64,000 nt of DNA from Bizionia myxarmorum (GCF_008086205.1 NZ_VSKK01000001.1:1116001-1180000); one strand, 5' to 3'. Numbered from the stretch's first letter, positions 25,861-35,731 are shown. Program-made: numbers and translations. The notes: generated by a model not told the origin, from the sequence alone.

Positions 25861-27156
25861 ATGAATAAAGCAATTCAATCCACTTCAGGAACGGTTAAAT
25901 ATAGATTAAAAGACCCTAAAGTAAAAGGAGAAACTTCCATAATTTTAGACTACAGTTTTGGTCGAACTAAGCGGATAAAATTTTCAACAGGCTATAAAGT
26001 ACAACCTAAAAATTGGGATAAAATTAATCAGCGAATTAGAGCGGTTTCTACAATTCGGAATAGGGAAAAAGTTAACAGTGATTTGTTGAAATTTTCAAGT
26101 GAATTTGCAGATGCTGTTTCTAAATTGGATGATTTAGAAAAACAGAACAAAAACACTTTAAAAGTATTGCTGTCTAAAATTGTTCGTGATATTGATGAAA
26201 ATGATAGATCAATAACTACTTTTTTTGATTATGCGGATGACTACATTGAGCGAAAAGAAAATCAAGCTAAAAATATAGACTCCGTGAAGTTGAGTCCAAT
26301 AACTGTTCGTTCTTATAAGCAAACTGTAAGTAGAATGAAGAATTTTAATGATGCGAAAAAGTACAATTTAGATTTTAGTAGCATTGACTTAAAGTTCTAT
26401 TATGCTTTCGTACAATTTTTGGAGGAAAATAATTACGCTGTAAACACAATTGGTAAGCACATAAAGAACTTAATAACTCTATTAAATAGAGCTACCGAAG
26501 ATGGAGTTAATACGAACCTAAAATATAAGAACAGAGAGTTTAAAACGATATCCGAGGAGACAGTATCAATTTACCTTACCGAAAAGGAGATAGAATCACT
26601 TTACAATGTTGATTTATCAAAAACTCTAGATTGGGAATTAGCACGCGATATTTTTCTAATTGGATATTATACAGGTCAGCGAGTTTCGGATTATAACGGA
26701 ATTACCAAAGATCAAATTAAAACCTTTGATGATAGGCGAGTCTTTGAGTTTAAGCAGCAAAAAACTGGAAAAAAGGTTTATGTACCGATTCATTCTCGCG
26801 TAGAAGCGATTATGAACAAAAGACATAATGGTTTTCCACCTCGTATTCTTAATGATCCAGATATAAATGAATATATTAAGGAAGCTGGGCGAAAAGCAGA
26901 AATCAATGAAATGATAACCGTTAAAAAAATAAGTGGAGGCGTTAAGAGTGTTGAGTCTGTGGCTAAACATACCCTTATTGTTTCGCATACAGCGAGGCGC
27001 TCTTTTTGCACAAACGCTTACTTATCTAAAATGCCTGCCATAGATATTATGGCTATTAGTGGTCATAGCACAGAACGCGAATTTTACAAGTATATAAAAG
27101 TAACACCACAAGAACGCGCAGTTAAGATAGCTGATAGTGCTTTCTTTAATAATTAA
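25861..27156 (+). CDS. Tyrosine recombinase/integrase
   Basis: The 431-residue protein has an N-terminal arm-binding region, a phage-integrase SAM-like core-binding domain (about 110-215) and a catalytic domain (about 230-431). Catalytic residues are visible as TGQRVSD (Arg near 274), HTARRSF (His-x-x-Arg near 376-379), GHSTERE (His near 402) and the nucleophile tyrosine in FYKYIK (Y411). This is the Bacteroidota-type integrase of conjugative and mobilisable elements. Position beside attL and inward direction are typical. It should catalyse excision and integration at tRNA-Phe. Confidence 0.95.
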   Translation: MNKAIQSTSGTVKYRLKDPKVKGETSIILDYSFGRTKRIKFSTGYKVQPKNWDKINQRIRAVSTIRNREKVNSDLLKFSSEFADAVSKLDDLEKQNKNTLKVLLSKIVRDIDENDRSITTFFDYADDYIERKENQAKNIDSVKLSPITVRSYKQTVSRMKNFNDAKKYNLDFSSIDLKFYYAFVQFLEENNYAVNTIGKHIKNLITLLNRATEDGVNTNLKYKNREFKTISEETVSIYLTEKEIESLYNVDLSKTLDWELARDIFLIGYYTGQRVSDYNGITKDQIKTFDDRRVFEFKQQKTGKKVYVPIHSRVEAIMNKRHNGFPPRILNDPDINEYIKEAGRKAEINEMITVKKISGGVKSVESVAKHTLIVSHTARRSFCTNAYLSKMPAIDIMAISGHSTEREFYKYIKVTPQERAVKIADSAFFNN

Positions 27157-27166
27157 AACAGTATAA

Positions 27167-27949
27167 ATGATCAGAAAAAATTATAAAGAGGCTTTTGCCG
27201 TTGATGAAAAATCTTATGCAGAGAGAAAGTTAGATGATAATTACACGCCTCATCCATTTCAATTAAATAACTACAGTTACTATGAGCCTAAATTAATTCC
27301 AGACTTTTATATTAAATACTTTACTCGAGAGCTCTTGTTTGATTTACACATTTTAGATGCTAAAGATTTCCTCCAATATCATTACGATTATTGTGATAAT
27401 CCTGAATTATATTTTTCAGTTTTAGAATTAGAAATAGTTCCAAAAATAAATGAAATAATTGAAAATGCAGAAGTATGTTTAGAGGCTTCGGGAGATTACT
27501 ATAAAGAAATAAAATTAGAAGATGGTTTTGTTGAAACCGAAGGTGTGATAAAAAATTCTCAATATGAATATAGTTTGATGTTTCATATGGCTGGTTTGGA
27601 TAAACTTCAAAATAATCTCATAAAACGATCTGAATTAATATCTTCATTTCTTACAGCTTACATTGATAATCGTGCTGTTAAACCTTTAAAATGGATTGGT
27701 AGGCCTTCTCAATTAGCGATAATTGTAAGGGAGTTAATTGATCAAGGGTATATGGAAGCTGATAAAAGGAATGGTGAAATAAACTGTGCGAGTCTTTCAA
27801 GAGACTTAATGCAAGCCTTCACAATTGCGGAATCCGATTCTCCTAAAACTATTGAAATATATTTAAGTAATGGAAGTAAACGGTATACTAACGCTAAAAC
27901 TATTTTTGATGGCGCAGGGTTCTCACTTCCACCAGCCGATTTTACTTGA
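27167..27949 (+). CDS. RteC-like element regulatory protein
   Basis: The 260-residue protein has no membrane segment. The N-terminal two thirds are helical and charged. The C-terminal third (LKWIGRPSQLAIIVRELIDQGY, then a helix-turn-helix-like ASLSRDLMQAF) resembles the RteC family that activates excision of CTnDOT-like elements. The similarity is in the layout and the LKW...L..LI..L segment, so the call is moderate. It starts 10 bp after the integrase stop, as expected for element control genes. Confidence 0.55.
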   Translation: MIRKNYKEAFAVDEKSYAERKLDDNYTPHPFQLNNYSYYEPKLIPDFYIKYFTRELLFDLHILDAKDFLQYHYDYCDNPELYFSVLELEIVPKINEIIENAEVCLEASGDYYKEIKLEDGFVETEGVIKNSQYEYSLMFHMAGLDKLQNNLIKRSELISSFLTAYIDNRAVKPLKWIGRPSQLAIIVRELIDQGYMEADKRNGEINCASLSRDLMQAFTIAESDSPKTIEIYLSNGSKRYTNAKTIFDGAGFSLPPADFT

Positions 27950-27956
27950 TTTTTTG

Positions 27957-27984
27957 AGGTGTATATATACGAGCGTATACACCT
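27957..27984. promoter_or_regulatory. Dyad between RteC-like and excisionase-like genes
   Basis: AGGTGTATA and TATACACCT form a perfect 9-bp dyad with a 10-bp spacer, 7 bp after the RteC-like stop. It lacks a T-tract, so an operator is more likely than a terminator. Confidence 0.4.
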
Positions 27985-28048
27985 AAATATATGAAAAACA
28001 GATGTGTAGCTGTAGATTTGTGGTATACAAATAATAAAATACCATAAA

Positions 28049-28354
28049 ATGAAATCAAACCCATTACATTTCTATCAGACAACTCCTGAAGAACTTACTA
28101 ACGACATCTTAAAAGGTGTTGATGGCAAGTTGCAGGAGTTTTTTGATAAACTTCAACCTTCAAAAAAAAATGAAGAAGAGGAGCTGCTCACAATTGAGGA
28201 AGCCCTAACCATTTTGAAATGTTCCAACCAAACGCTATGGAATTGGCGTAAATCAGGAATAATTCCCAGTTATCGTTTAGGCAATAGAGTCTATATAAAG
28301 AGAAGCGATATAAATTCTAAACTTATAAAACAAGTGCCAGATGATGATGAATAA
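28049..28354 (+). CDS. Helix-turn-helix excisionase-type DNA-binding protein
   Basis: The 101-residue protein has a C-terminal HTH_17/MerR-like domain (about 48-92): LLTIEEALTILKCSNQTLWNWRKSGIIPSYRLGNRVYIKRSDI. This is typical of Xis-like factors of Bacteroidota elements that bend att DNA and steer the integrase to excision. The N-terminal 45 residues are charged. It overlaps the next gene by 14 bp. Confidence 0.8.
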   Translation: MKSNPLHFYQTTPEELTNDILKGVDGKLQEFFDKLQPSKKNEEEELLTIEEALTILKCSNQTLWNWRKSGIIPSYRLGNRVYIKRSDINSKLIKQVPDDDE

Positions 28355-29030
28355 GGGATTTATTATGCTTTTTCGGGAGCTAACCGAATGGGAATGGTAC
28401 ACAGACATAAATACGTATAAAGTATTTACGCATTGTTTACTAAAAGTAAATTATAGTAAGAAACGCTGGCAAGGAATATTAATCCAGAAAGGTGAATTTA
28501 TAACATCTTATGAGAAACTTGCTGTGGAAACAGGTCTTACAATAAGCAAAGTAAGAACCTCCTTAAAGAAATTAGATTCTACAGGATACATTTTGGTCGA
28601 GACTACCGTGAATTACACTAAAATAGGTGTTTTAAGGTTGCATGATTTTATGGCTGAAACTTCTACTGAAAATAATAGCACACCAAATGACACACGACTT
28701 GACAAACCAAATAGCAAGCAGTTAACAAACGAATCGCAGGTTATTGACAATCAATTAGCAACTACTAATACTAATAATAAAACAATAAAAAATAGAAAAA
28801 AGATATTTAGAGAGCGTGTATTCTCTCACTCAACTTTTAATACTAAAATTTTGACTTCTTTTTTTGATTATTGGAGTGAGTTAAATACAGATAAGACAAC
28901 CATGCGGTTTGAAACCCAGCGCTTTTTTGAAATAGAAAAACGTTTACCAAAGTGGTTAGCTAATGAAAGACCAAAATTAGAAAGCAATAAGAAGAAAACT
29001 GAATTACAAACCAATAGACCAACAATTTAA
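28341..29030 (+). CDS. Replication/DnaD-like helix-turn-helix protein of the element
   Basis: The 229-residue protein opens with three possible starts (MMMN). Its N-terminal half (LFRELTEWEWYTDINTYKVFTHCL, then GEFITSYEKLAVETGLTISKVRTSLKKLDSTGYI) is a winged-helix DNA-binding domain of the sort found in phage and plasmid replication initiators and DnaD-like proteins. The C-terminal half is polar. It overlaps a DnaC-like ATPase gene by one base (TAATG), suggesting that the two act together as an initiator and helicase loader. Confidence 0.6.
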   Translation: MMMNKGFIMLFRELTEWEWYTDINTYKVFTHCLLKVNYSKKRWQGILIQKGEFITSYEKLAVETGLTISKVRTSLKKLDSTGYILVETTVNYTKIGVLRLHDFMAETSTENNSTPNDTRLDKPNSKQLTNESQVIDNQLATTNTNNKTIKNRKKIFRERVFSHSTFNTKILTSFFDYWSELNTDKTTMRFETQRFFEIEKRLPKWLANERPKLESNKKKTELQTNRPTI

Positions 29031-29761
29031 TGAGACATAGCCAACCACAATCAATAGGAAAAATAACTAGAACAATTTGTACACCTAAAGTCGAGACGGG
29101 AAAAACATCGCCAGAAAAACAGGTCAAGCCAATTTTTGTAAAACAAGAGCTTTGGAATCGTTTCTGTTCTGAATTTCAAAAATTATACGGGAAACCACTC
29201 ATCAAAACCAAGGAAATTCTCGGTAATTTGGAAGTGCTATTTCACTATTTTCTAAAAGATCCAGCATTTTTTAAATGCAAAAATTTAATTACCACACTCA
29301 ATGAGCCAAGTTTTGATAAAGGTTTATTAATTATTGGTGACGTGGGTGTCGGTAAAACAGATAATATGAAATGCTTCGAAAATATTTTTCAGCCAATAAA
29401 TTCCTTTCGGTTTAAAAGCTATAATGCCAAATCTCTTGTTCGTGAATATGAGAAATGTGCTTCTCCAATGGACAAGGACTATTTCTTTAAAGATAAAGAT
29501 AGGAAGCAAATATTTATTGATGACATAGGATCAGAAAACAATGCCAGTAATTATGGTTTATTTGATGTCATTGGGAACATTATATCTGACCGATATGACA
29601 AAAATCAAGTAACCTATATAACAACAAATTTTGCGACTTCAGCGAATAGTGTGGAAGAAACATTATCAGCTTTAGGTGAAAAATATGGACATAGAGTTTA
29701 CGATAGATTATTCGAAATGTTCAACATCGTCACATTCACAGGTCAAAGTCTAAGAAAATGA
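29030..29761 (+). CDS. DnaC/IstB-like AAA ATPase
   Basis: The 243-residue protein has Walker A IIGDVGVGKTD (about 100-110) and Walker B IFIDDIGSE (near 160-168), followed by a sensor-like TYITTNFATS. This fits the DnaC/IstB helicase-loader branch of AAA+ proteins. There is no transposase beside it, so helicase loading for element replication is the better guess. It is coupled to the winged-helix gene upstream. Confidence 0.75.
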   Translation: MRHSQPQSIGKITRTICTPKVETGKTSPEKQVKPIFVKQELWNRFCSEFQKLYGKPLIKTKEILGNLEVLFHYFLKDPAFFKCKNLITTLNEPSFDKGLLIIGDVGVGKTDNMKCFENIFQPINSFRFKSYNAKSLVREYEKCASPMDKDYFFKDKDRKQIFIDDIGSENNASNYGLFDVIGNIISDRYDKNQVTYITTNFATSANSVEETLSALGEKYGHRVYDRLFEMFNIVTFTGQSLRK

Positions 29762-29839
29762 TAAAAGGTTAAATAAAACCTTATTTAACGGATTACACGC
29801 CAAATCGAGTATAAAATCAACCAAAAAAAGTAAGATACC

Positions 29840-30271
29840 ATGAAAAAGATTAAAAATTGCAAATATTGTTATGAGTCATTTGAATCCAGAAGAAGCAATC
29901 ATGTCTATTGCACATTAAGCTGTAAGACAAAAGCAAGCTATAAAAGGAATGGCTATAAATATGTTACAGGTCACTATAAAAAAGAAGAAATAGCACTCGA
30001 TATCCCTGAAAATGAATTGCCTGTTTCCAATGAGTTTTTCGATGGTATTAAAGCATTGGAAACTAAAATAGATAGTATAATTGCTAAACCTGAAATAAAT
30101 GGTGGTTCTATATCAAATGTGGCTATTGGTTCTGCTGCTGCGGACGCTACAATTTATGCAGGTAAAAAACTGTTTGCGCCTCAAACATTACCTGCAACGA
30201 AAGGGGATGTTGATGCATTAAAACAAGAGATACAGAATTTGAAGTTTTTATTTAAAATGAAAAGTATGTAG
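29840..30271 (+). CDS. Small zinc-ribbon protein with coiled-coil tail
   Basis: The 143-residue protein has an N-terminal zinc finger: CKYCYESF, then CTLSCKTKASYKRNGY (C7, C10 and two cysteines near 29-33). A polar linker follows, then a short Ala/Gly-rich segment near residue 95-107 and a C-terminal amphipathic helix (VDALKQEIQNLKFLFKM). I do not know a named family. It lies at the border between the replication-like genes and the restriction operon. Confidence 0.6.
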   Translation: MKKIKNCKYCYESFESRRSNHVYCTLSCKTKASYKRNGYKYVTGHYKKEEIALDIPENELPVSNEFFDGIKALETKIDSIIAKPEINGGSISNVAIGSAAADATIYAGKKLFAPQTLPATKGDVDALKQEIQNLKFLFKMKSM

Positions 30272-30383
30272 AACACTGTTAGCTCTAAATATTTATGGAC
30301 AATTATGGAAACCCATAAGCCATTGTTATCTAAATATCCTATTTTTAAGCTTTTGATTATTACACAAAAAATATTAAAGATAG

Positions 30384-32804
30384 ATGGCAATAAAGAAATC
30401 CGAATTATACAGCTCCTTATGGGCAAGTTGTGATGAATTAAGAGGTGGAATGGATGCAAGTCAATACAAAGATTACGTATTGGTCATGCTCTTTCTAAAA
30501 TATATAAGTGATAAATGGGCTGGTCAAGCTTATGCTCCGATTACAATCCCTACTGGAGCAAGCTTTAAAGATATGATTGCACTTAAAGGTGCAACCGATA
30601 TTGGAGACCAAATCAACAAAAAAATTATTGCACCTATTGCAGAAGCTAATCAGTTAGCTGAAATGCCCGACTTTAATGATGTTTCCAAATTAGGTAGCGG
30701 AAAAGAAATGGTAGATAGATTAACTAATTTAATCGCCATTTTTGAGGACCCTAAACTCGACTTTAGTAAAAATCAAGCCGAGGGTGATGATATTTTAGGA
30801 GATGCCTACGAATACCTCATGCGTCACTTTGCTACTGAAAGTGGAAAAAGTAAAGGGCAATTTTACACACCTGCCGAAGTTAGCCGAATCATGGCCAAAA
30901 TTATAGGCATTGATAAAGAGCAAACTACTGCCGAAACTACCGTTTACGATCCTGCCTGTGGTTCTGGATCGCTTTTATTAAAAATTAGCAATGTGGCTAA
31001 CGGAAAAGTAACTTTATACGGGCAAGAAAAAGATGCTGCGACTTCTGGTTTGGCGCGTATGAATATGATTCTGCATAATGAACCTACCGCACTCATTAAA
31101 CAAGGAAACACTTTAGCAAATCCTTTGTTTCTTAATAAAGAAGAAAACCTAAAAACCTTCGACTATGTGGTTGCCAATCCACCGTTTAGTGATAAACGTT
31201 GGAGTAACGGACTTAACTTACCAGAAGACAATCCTTTTAACCGTTTTCAAGACTATGGTGTGCCACCTGAAAAGAATGGGGATTATGCTTTTTTATTACA
31301 TATAGTACGTTCATTAAAACGCCATGGTAAAGGTGCTATCATTTTGCCTCATGGTGTCTTATTTAGAGGAAATGCCGAAGCAGTTATTCGTCAAAACTTA
31401 ATCCGTAAAGGCTATATTAAAGGTATTATAGGTTTACCTGCCAACTTATTTTATGGTACTGGTATTCCTGCTTGTATTATTTTAATTGATAAGGAAAATG
31501 CCCAAAACCGAAAAGGTATTTTCATGATAGATGCAGGGAAAGGTTTTGTGAAAGACGGCAATAAAAACCGTTTACGCGAACAAGATATTCACCGTGTAGC
31601 AGATGTATTTAACCAGCAAGAACACATTCCGGGTTTTAGTAAAATGGTTTCAATTACAGATATTGAAGCCAACGACTTTAACCTCAATATTCCACGTTAT
31701 ATAGAAAGCCAAGAAACAGAAGATATTCAAGATATTGAAGCCCATTTATTAGGTGGTATTCCTAATGTGGATATTGATGTGCTACAACGCTTTTGGGAGG
31801 TATTTCCAAATTTTAAAAAAAGCATATTCACATCAGGAGATAGACCAAAGTATTCGGCTTTAAAAATAGATAAAGATGTTATTAGAGACACTATTTATCA
31901 GCATCCCGAGTTTGTGGCATTCACAAAAGAGATGAATACACTTTTTAATATTTGGAAAACTGAAACGACATCTACCTTAAAATCATTAAATCAAGGCTTT
32001 AATCCAAAAGAACTCATTCATAACATATCCGAAAGTTTATTAATGCAATATGAGAATAAAGCTTTAATAGATCCTTACGACATGTACCAACACATTATGA
32101 CCTTTTGGTTTGAAACTATGCAAGATGATAGTTATTTAATCACCCAAGATGGCTGGAAAGCTGAAGCCTATAGAATAATAGTTGAGAGAGAAATTAAGGG
32201 TAAAGAGAATAAAATTATTGATAAAGGTTGGACGTGCGACCTTGTACCTAAAGATTTAGTAATAACCCGTTATTTTAAAACCGAAAAAGAAGCCTTAAAC
32301 AATTTACAAGCTATTAAAGAAATCATTGCAAGTGATTTAACTGAATTGGAGGAAGAACACAGTAGTGAAGATGGTTATTTTGGGGAGATGGAAAAAGTAA
32401 ACAAGGTATCTATAAACGCTCGTATTAAAGAATTAAAAGATGAAACAGATAGTGTTGATGAATTAAAAGTGCTTAAACAATACATTGCTTTTTTAGATAA
32501 ACAAACAGCCAACAACAAAAAGATTAAAGTAGCTGAGGCCAAATTAGATGCAAAGCTTTATGTTAAATACCCAACCTTAACAGAAGATGAAGTAAAACAG
32601 TTGGTAGTAGATGATAAATGGATGATAACCATAGAAACGGCCATAAAAGAAGAAATAAACCATATTAGCCAACGTTTAACCAACCGTGTAAAAGAATTGG
32701 CAGAACGTTATGAAAACCCTTTACCTTTTATTGATAATGAAGTAGAAAGTTTAGAAACCAAAGTGAATGCACATTTACAAAAAATGGGATTCATATGGAA
32801 TTAG
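30384..32804 (+). CDS. hsdM: Type I restriction-modification methyltransferase subunit HsdM
   Basis: The 806-residue protein has the HsdM N-terminal helical domain (1-150), then an N6-adenine methyltransferase domain with SAM-binding DPACGSGSLLLK (about 189-200) and catalytic NPPF (about 265-268). The first 480 residues cover a normal HsdM. The extra 320 residues at the C-terminus are charged and helical, with coiled-coil character, and may join M to S or R. It overlaps hsdS by 10 bp and heads a 14.7-kb operon. Confidence 0.95.
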   Translation: MAIKKSELYSSLWASCDELRGGMDASQYKDYVLVMLFLKYISDKWAGQAYAPITIPTGASFKDMIALKGATDIGDQINKKIIAPIAEANQLAEMPDFNDVSKLGSGKEMVDRLTNLIAIFEDPKLDFSKNQAEGDDILGDAYEYLMRHFATESGKSKGQFYTPAEVSRIMAKIIGIDKEQTTAETTVYDPACGSGSLLLKISNVANGKVTLYGQEKDAATSGLARMNMILHNEPTALIKQGNTLANPLFLNKEENLKTFDYVVANPPFSDKRWSNGLNLPEDNPFNRFQDYGVPPEKNGDYAFLLHIVRSLKRHGKGAIILPHGVLFRGNAEAVIRQNLIRKGYIKGIIGLPANLFYGTGIPACIILIDKENAQNRKGIFMIDAGKGFVKDGNKNRLREQDIHRVADVFNQQEHIPGFSKMVSITDIEANDFNLNIPRYIESQETEDIQDIEAHLLGGIPNVDIDVLQRFWEVFPNFKKSIFTSGDRPKYSALKIDKDVIRDTIYQHPEFVAFTKEMNTLFNIWKTETTSTLKSLNQGFNPKELIHNISESLLMQYENKALIDPYDMYQHIMTFWFETMQDDSYLITQDGWKAEAYRIIVEREIKGKENKIIDKGWTCDLVPKDLVITRYFKTEKEALNNLQAIKEIIASDLTELEEEHSSEDGYFGEMEKVNKVSINARIKELKDETDSVDELKVLKQYIAFLDKQTANNKKIKVAEAKLDAKLYVKYPTLTEDEVKQLVVDDKWMITIETAIKEEINHISQRLTNRVKELAERYENPLPFIDNEVESLETKVNAHLQKMGFIWN

Positions 32805-34003
32805 AAAAAAGAAACAAGAGTTTCACAGAAGATTGGGAGCTATTAAAAATTCAAGATTTAATCGATTCAAATGTAATTTTAGGTCATCTTGATGGTAATC
32901 ACGGTGCTTTATATCCGAAAAGCAATGAATTTAAATCGTTAGGTGTTCCATATATAGCTGCCAATGATTTTAAAAATGGCAGAGTAGATTTTAACAAGTG
33001 TAAGTTTTTATCAAAGGAAAGGTCTGCATTATTTCAAAAAGGAATTTCAAAAAATGGCGATGTTTTATTTGCACATAATGCAACAGTAGGTCCTGTAGCT
33101 CTTTTAAAAACCAAGTTAGAATATGTGATATTAAGTACTACAGTTACTTATTTCAGATGCAATGAAAATAATCTTTCTAATAGTTATTTGTTATATTATT
33201 TTCAATCTGAGCATTTTATAAAGCAGTATAGTTCAGTAATGTCACAATCAACAAGGAATCAAGTTCCAATTTCTGCACAAAGAAAATTCAATATTTTAGT
33301 TCCACCACTTCCAGAACAAAAAGCCATAGCCCAAGTATTAAGCGATACCGATAATTTAATACAAGCCATAGAGCAAAAAATCACTAAAAAAAGAGCCATA
33401 AAACAAGGTGCTATGCAACAACTCTTAACTCCTAAAGAAGATTGGGAAATTAAAAAGTTGGGTACTATCGCTCACTTTTACAACGGTAAAGCACACGAGC
33501 AGTTTATTGATGCTAATGGAGAGTTTACAGTAATAAATTCAAAGTTTATTTCAAGGAATGGAACTGTATTTAAAAATTCAACTGAAAATCTTTGTCCTCT
33601 TAAAAAAGGAGATATTACAATGGTTATGAGTGATATTCCTAATGGTAAAGCATTGGCAAAATGTTTTGTTGTCCCAATAGATAATAAATACACTTTAAAC
33701 CAACGTATTTGTGCAATAAGAACAGAAGATGTTGATACTAAATTTTTATATTTCATTCTAAATAGAAACAAATACTATTTAGCTTTTGATAGTGGTACAG
33801 GGCAAACCAATCTAAAAAAGAATGATGTTTTAGAGTGCCCTATTCCGTTACCAAAAACAAAAGAAGAACAAACAGAGATAGCCACTATTCTTATAGATAT
33901 GAATAAGGAAATAGCACAATTAGAGCAAAAGTTATCTAAATATATAATGTTAAAACAAGGTTTAATGCAAAATTTGTTAATGGGTAAAATTAGGTTGGTA
34001 TGA
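32795..34003 (+). CDS. hsdS: Type I restriction-modification specificity subunit HsdS
   Basis: The 402-residue protein has two target-recognition domains (about 10-170 and 215-365), each followed by a conserved helix. The first ends in PPLPEQKAIAQVLSDTDNLI and the second in PLPKTKEEQTEIATILIDMN. The two halves define the two parts of a bipartite DNA target, whose sequence cannot be predicted here. It overlaps the next gene by 4 bp (ATGA). Confidence 0.95.
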   Translation: MELEKRNKSFTEDWELLKIQDLIDSNVILGHLDGNHGALYPKSNEFKSLGVPYIAANDFKNGRVDFNKCKFLSKERSALFQKGISKNGDVLFAHNATVGPVALLKTKLEYVILSTTVTYFRCNENNLSNSYLLYYFQSEHFIKQYSSVMSQSTRNQVPISAQRKFNILVPPLPEQKAIAQVLSDTDNLIQAIEQKITKKRAIKQGAMQQLLTPKEDWEIKKLGTIAHFYNGKAHEQFIDANGEFTVINSKFISRNGTVFKNSTENLCPLKKGDITMVMSDIPNGKALAKCFVVPIDNKYTLNQRICAIRTEDVDTKFLYFILNRNKYYLAFDSGTGQTNLKKNDVLECPIPLPKTKEEQTEIATILIDMNKEIAQLEQKLSKYIMLKQGLMQNLLMGKIRLV

Positions 34004-34488
34004 GTATAGAATTAATTATTGGTTTAGCCAGTATTGCTGTGTCTTCGCTAATTGGCGTTTTTGGAGGGATACTAACTTATAGATTTAATAATAACTCGAA
34101 AACACACTTTGCACAAACAGAGAAAATTGAAAGTGATAGGATGATGAAAGAGCTCTTTAAGGAGTTTAATGGGCGTTATGATAAAATCAATAATAAATTA
34201 GATAAAATCTCTAAAATGAGTGTAAAAAAATGGGAAGGTCAGAAAGAAGAGAAGAAGGTTATTAGATATGGCATTGTAATGGACTTTTTTAATATCTGTG
34301 CCGAAGAACATTTTTGGCATAAAGAAGGTAGAATAAATGGAAATATTTGGGGGAGTTGGGAAAAAGGGATGAATGATATTTATAATAGGAGCGAAGTAAT
34401 CCAAAGACTTTGGGATGAGGAATGTGAAAATGGTGGTTATAAATCTTATTACTTATCTAATAAGAATGAAATTTTTAAAAAGTTGTAA
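34000..34488 (+). CDS. Small membrane-anchored protein, copy 1 (DUF4760-like?)
   Basis: The 162-residue protein has one N-terminal membrane helix (SIELIIGLASIAVSSLIGVFGGILTY), then a cytosolic helical domain with FNGRYDKINNKLDKISK and a conserved end GMNDIYNRSEVIQ...YKSYYLSNKNEIFK. It is a clear paralogue of the protein at 35255-35731. The two share the central and C-terminal parts but have different membrane helices. The layout is like DUF4760 proteins, which is a weak assignment. It is translationally coupled to hsdS. Confidence 0.6.
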   Translation: MSIELIIGLASIAVSSLIGVFGGILTYRFNNNSKTHFAQTEKIESDRMMKELFKEFNGRYDKINNKLDKISKMSVKKWEGQKEEKKVIRYGIVMDFFNICAEEHFWHKEGRINGNIWGSWEKGMNDIYNRSEVIQRLWDEECENGGYKSYYLSNKNEIFKKL

Positions 34489-34522
34489 CGAAATAATTAT
34501 TAACAGTTAAAATTAGATTAGT

Positions 34523-35248
34523 ATGAAAGGAAGTCAGTATGCTGTTATAAAACTTGTTGAATCAAATGACTTTATTAAAAATATTAATAAATTAATAAAA
34601 GGCACAAAGGCAGAAATTTCAAGATATGACAATTGGATGCCTAAAAGTTTGTATAATGATAAGGAAGCAGAATTAAAAAATTTCTTGAAATATAATTTCA
34701 ACCTTCAAATTGCTAATAAAATAGTAGAGTGGTGGTTATACACAAATTCTTGGTCTAATAGAACACCTGTTTGGGATTTAATCTCAACCTGTACTATCAA
34801 TGGCAAAAAAGGACTATTACTCGTAGAAGGAAAAGCGCATTCGGATGAGTTAAATGATAAACCTAAAAAAAAGACTTCTGATTCAGGTTCTAAAGAGGGC
34901 TCTTTAAAAAATCATGAAAGAATTGGTGAAGCCATTAACGAGGCCAATGAATATATTAAAGATTCACATCCTGAAATTAACATTTCTCGAGATAATTGCT
35001 ATCAACTATCAAATCGTATAGCATATTCATGGTGGTTGGCAAACCAAGGAGTTCCTGTTGTATTGGTTTATTTAGGCTTCTTAAATTGTCATGACATGGA
35101 TTATAATCGAAGAAAACTTTTTAAAAACGATGCAGATTGGCAAACATGTTTTAATGAACATGCTAAAAAAGTTGGAGTAGATACAATTACTAATAAATGG
35201 GTGGATTGTGGATCAAGTAAGTTTATCACAATTTGTAAAAGTTTTTAA
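34523..35248 (+). CDS. Putative PD-(D/E)xK nuclease
   Basis: The 241-residue protein is not in a family I can name. Residues 83-105 hold a typical PD-(D/E)xK core: Asp85 in VWDLISTC, a hairpin, then GLLLVEGKAH with Glu102 and Lys104, so the spacing is D-x16-E-x-K. The rest is mixed with a helical KNHERIGEAINEANEYI. It lies between the two paralogous membrane proteins, 34 bp and 6 bp from them. A DNA-cutting effector held near the membrane would fit, but that is inference. Confidence 0.6.
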   Translation: MKGSQYAVIKLVESNDFIKNINKLIKGTKAEISRYDNWMPKSLYNDKEAELKNFLKYNFNLQIANKIVEWWLYTNSWSNRTPVWDLISTCTINGKKGLLLVEGKAHSDELNDKPKKKTSDSGSKEGSLKNHERIGEAINEANEYIKDSHPEINISRDNCYQLSNRIAYSWWLANQGVPVVLVYLGFLNCHDMDYNRRKLFKNDADWQTCFNEHAKKVGVDTITNKWVDCGSSKFITICKSF

Positions 35249-35254
35249 CAGAAA

Positions 35255-35731
35255 ATGAAAGAAAATGTGCTGTTTTTAGTTGGTATTTTAAAGGATTTGG
35301 CTCCTTTAATTATTTCAGGTGTTGCCATTTGGCTAACAAGTCGTTATCAAAGGCATGCCAAGAAATTGGCTAATGATGAAATGATGAAAGACCTATTTAC
35401 AGAGTTTAATATTCGTTATGATACAATTAATAACAAATTAGATAAAATCTCTAAAACGAGTGTGGTTATATGGGAAGCACAGAAAGACGAAAAGGAAAAA
35501 GCATTGATTTACGGTGATGTAGTGGATTTTTTTAATATCTGTTCAGAAGAATATTATTGGTACAAAGAAGGTAGGTTAGATGCTAAAATATGGAAGGCAT
35601 GGCATAAAGGAATGAATGATATTTATAATAGAAGTAAAATCATTCAACATATTTGGGAACAAGAATGTAAGAATGAAGGCTATAAGTCGTATTACATATC
35701 TAACAAAAACGAAATTTTTAAAATAAATTAA
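35255..35731 (+). CDS. Small membrane-anchored protein, copy 2
   Basis: The 158-residue protein has one N-terminal membrane helix (LAPLIISGVAIWLTSRY), then the same cytosolic domain as the protein at 34000-34488: FNIRYDTINNKLDKISK, DVVDFFNICSEEYYWYKEGR and GMNDIYNRSKIIQ to the C-terminus. The copies have diverged enough to be old or separately acquired. It is 6 bp after the candidate nuclease and 2 bp before the next gene. Confidence 0.6.
   Translation: MKENVLFLVGILKDLAPLIISGVAIWLTSRYQRHAKKLANDEMMKDLFTEFNIRYDTINNKLDKISKTSVVIWEAQKDEKEKALIYGDVVDFFNICSEEYYWYKEGRLDAKIWKAWHKGMNDIYNRSKIIQHIWEQECKNEGYKSYYISNKNEIFKIN

Noticed and set aside
29030-29761. IstB-type transposition helper of an insertion sequence
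   Set aside because: There is no adjacent istA-type transposase or terminal inverted repeat. The coupled winged-helix gene fits a DnaC-like loader better.
34000-35731. Frameshifted duplication of one gene
   Set aside because: Both paralogues have complete frames with their own start, membrane helix and stop, and a different gene lies between them.
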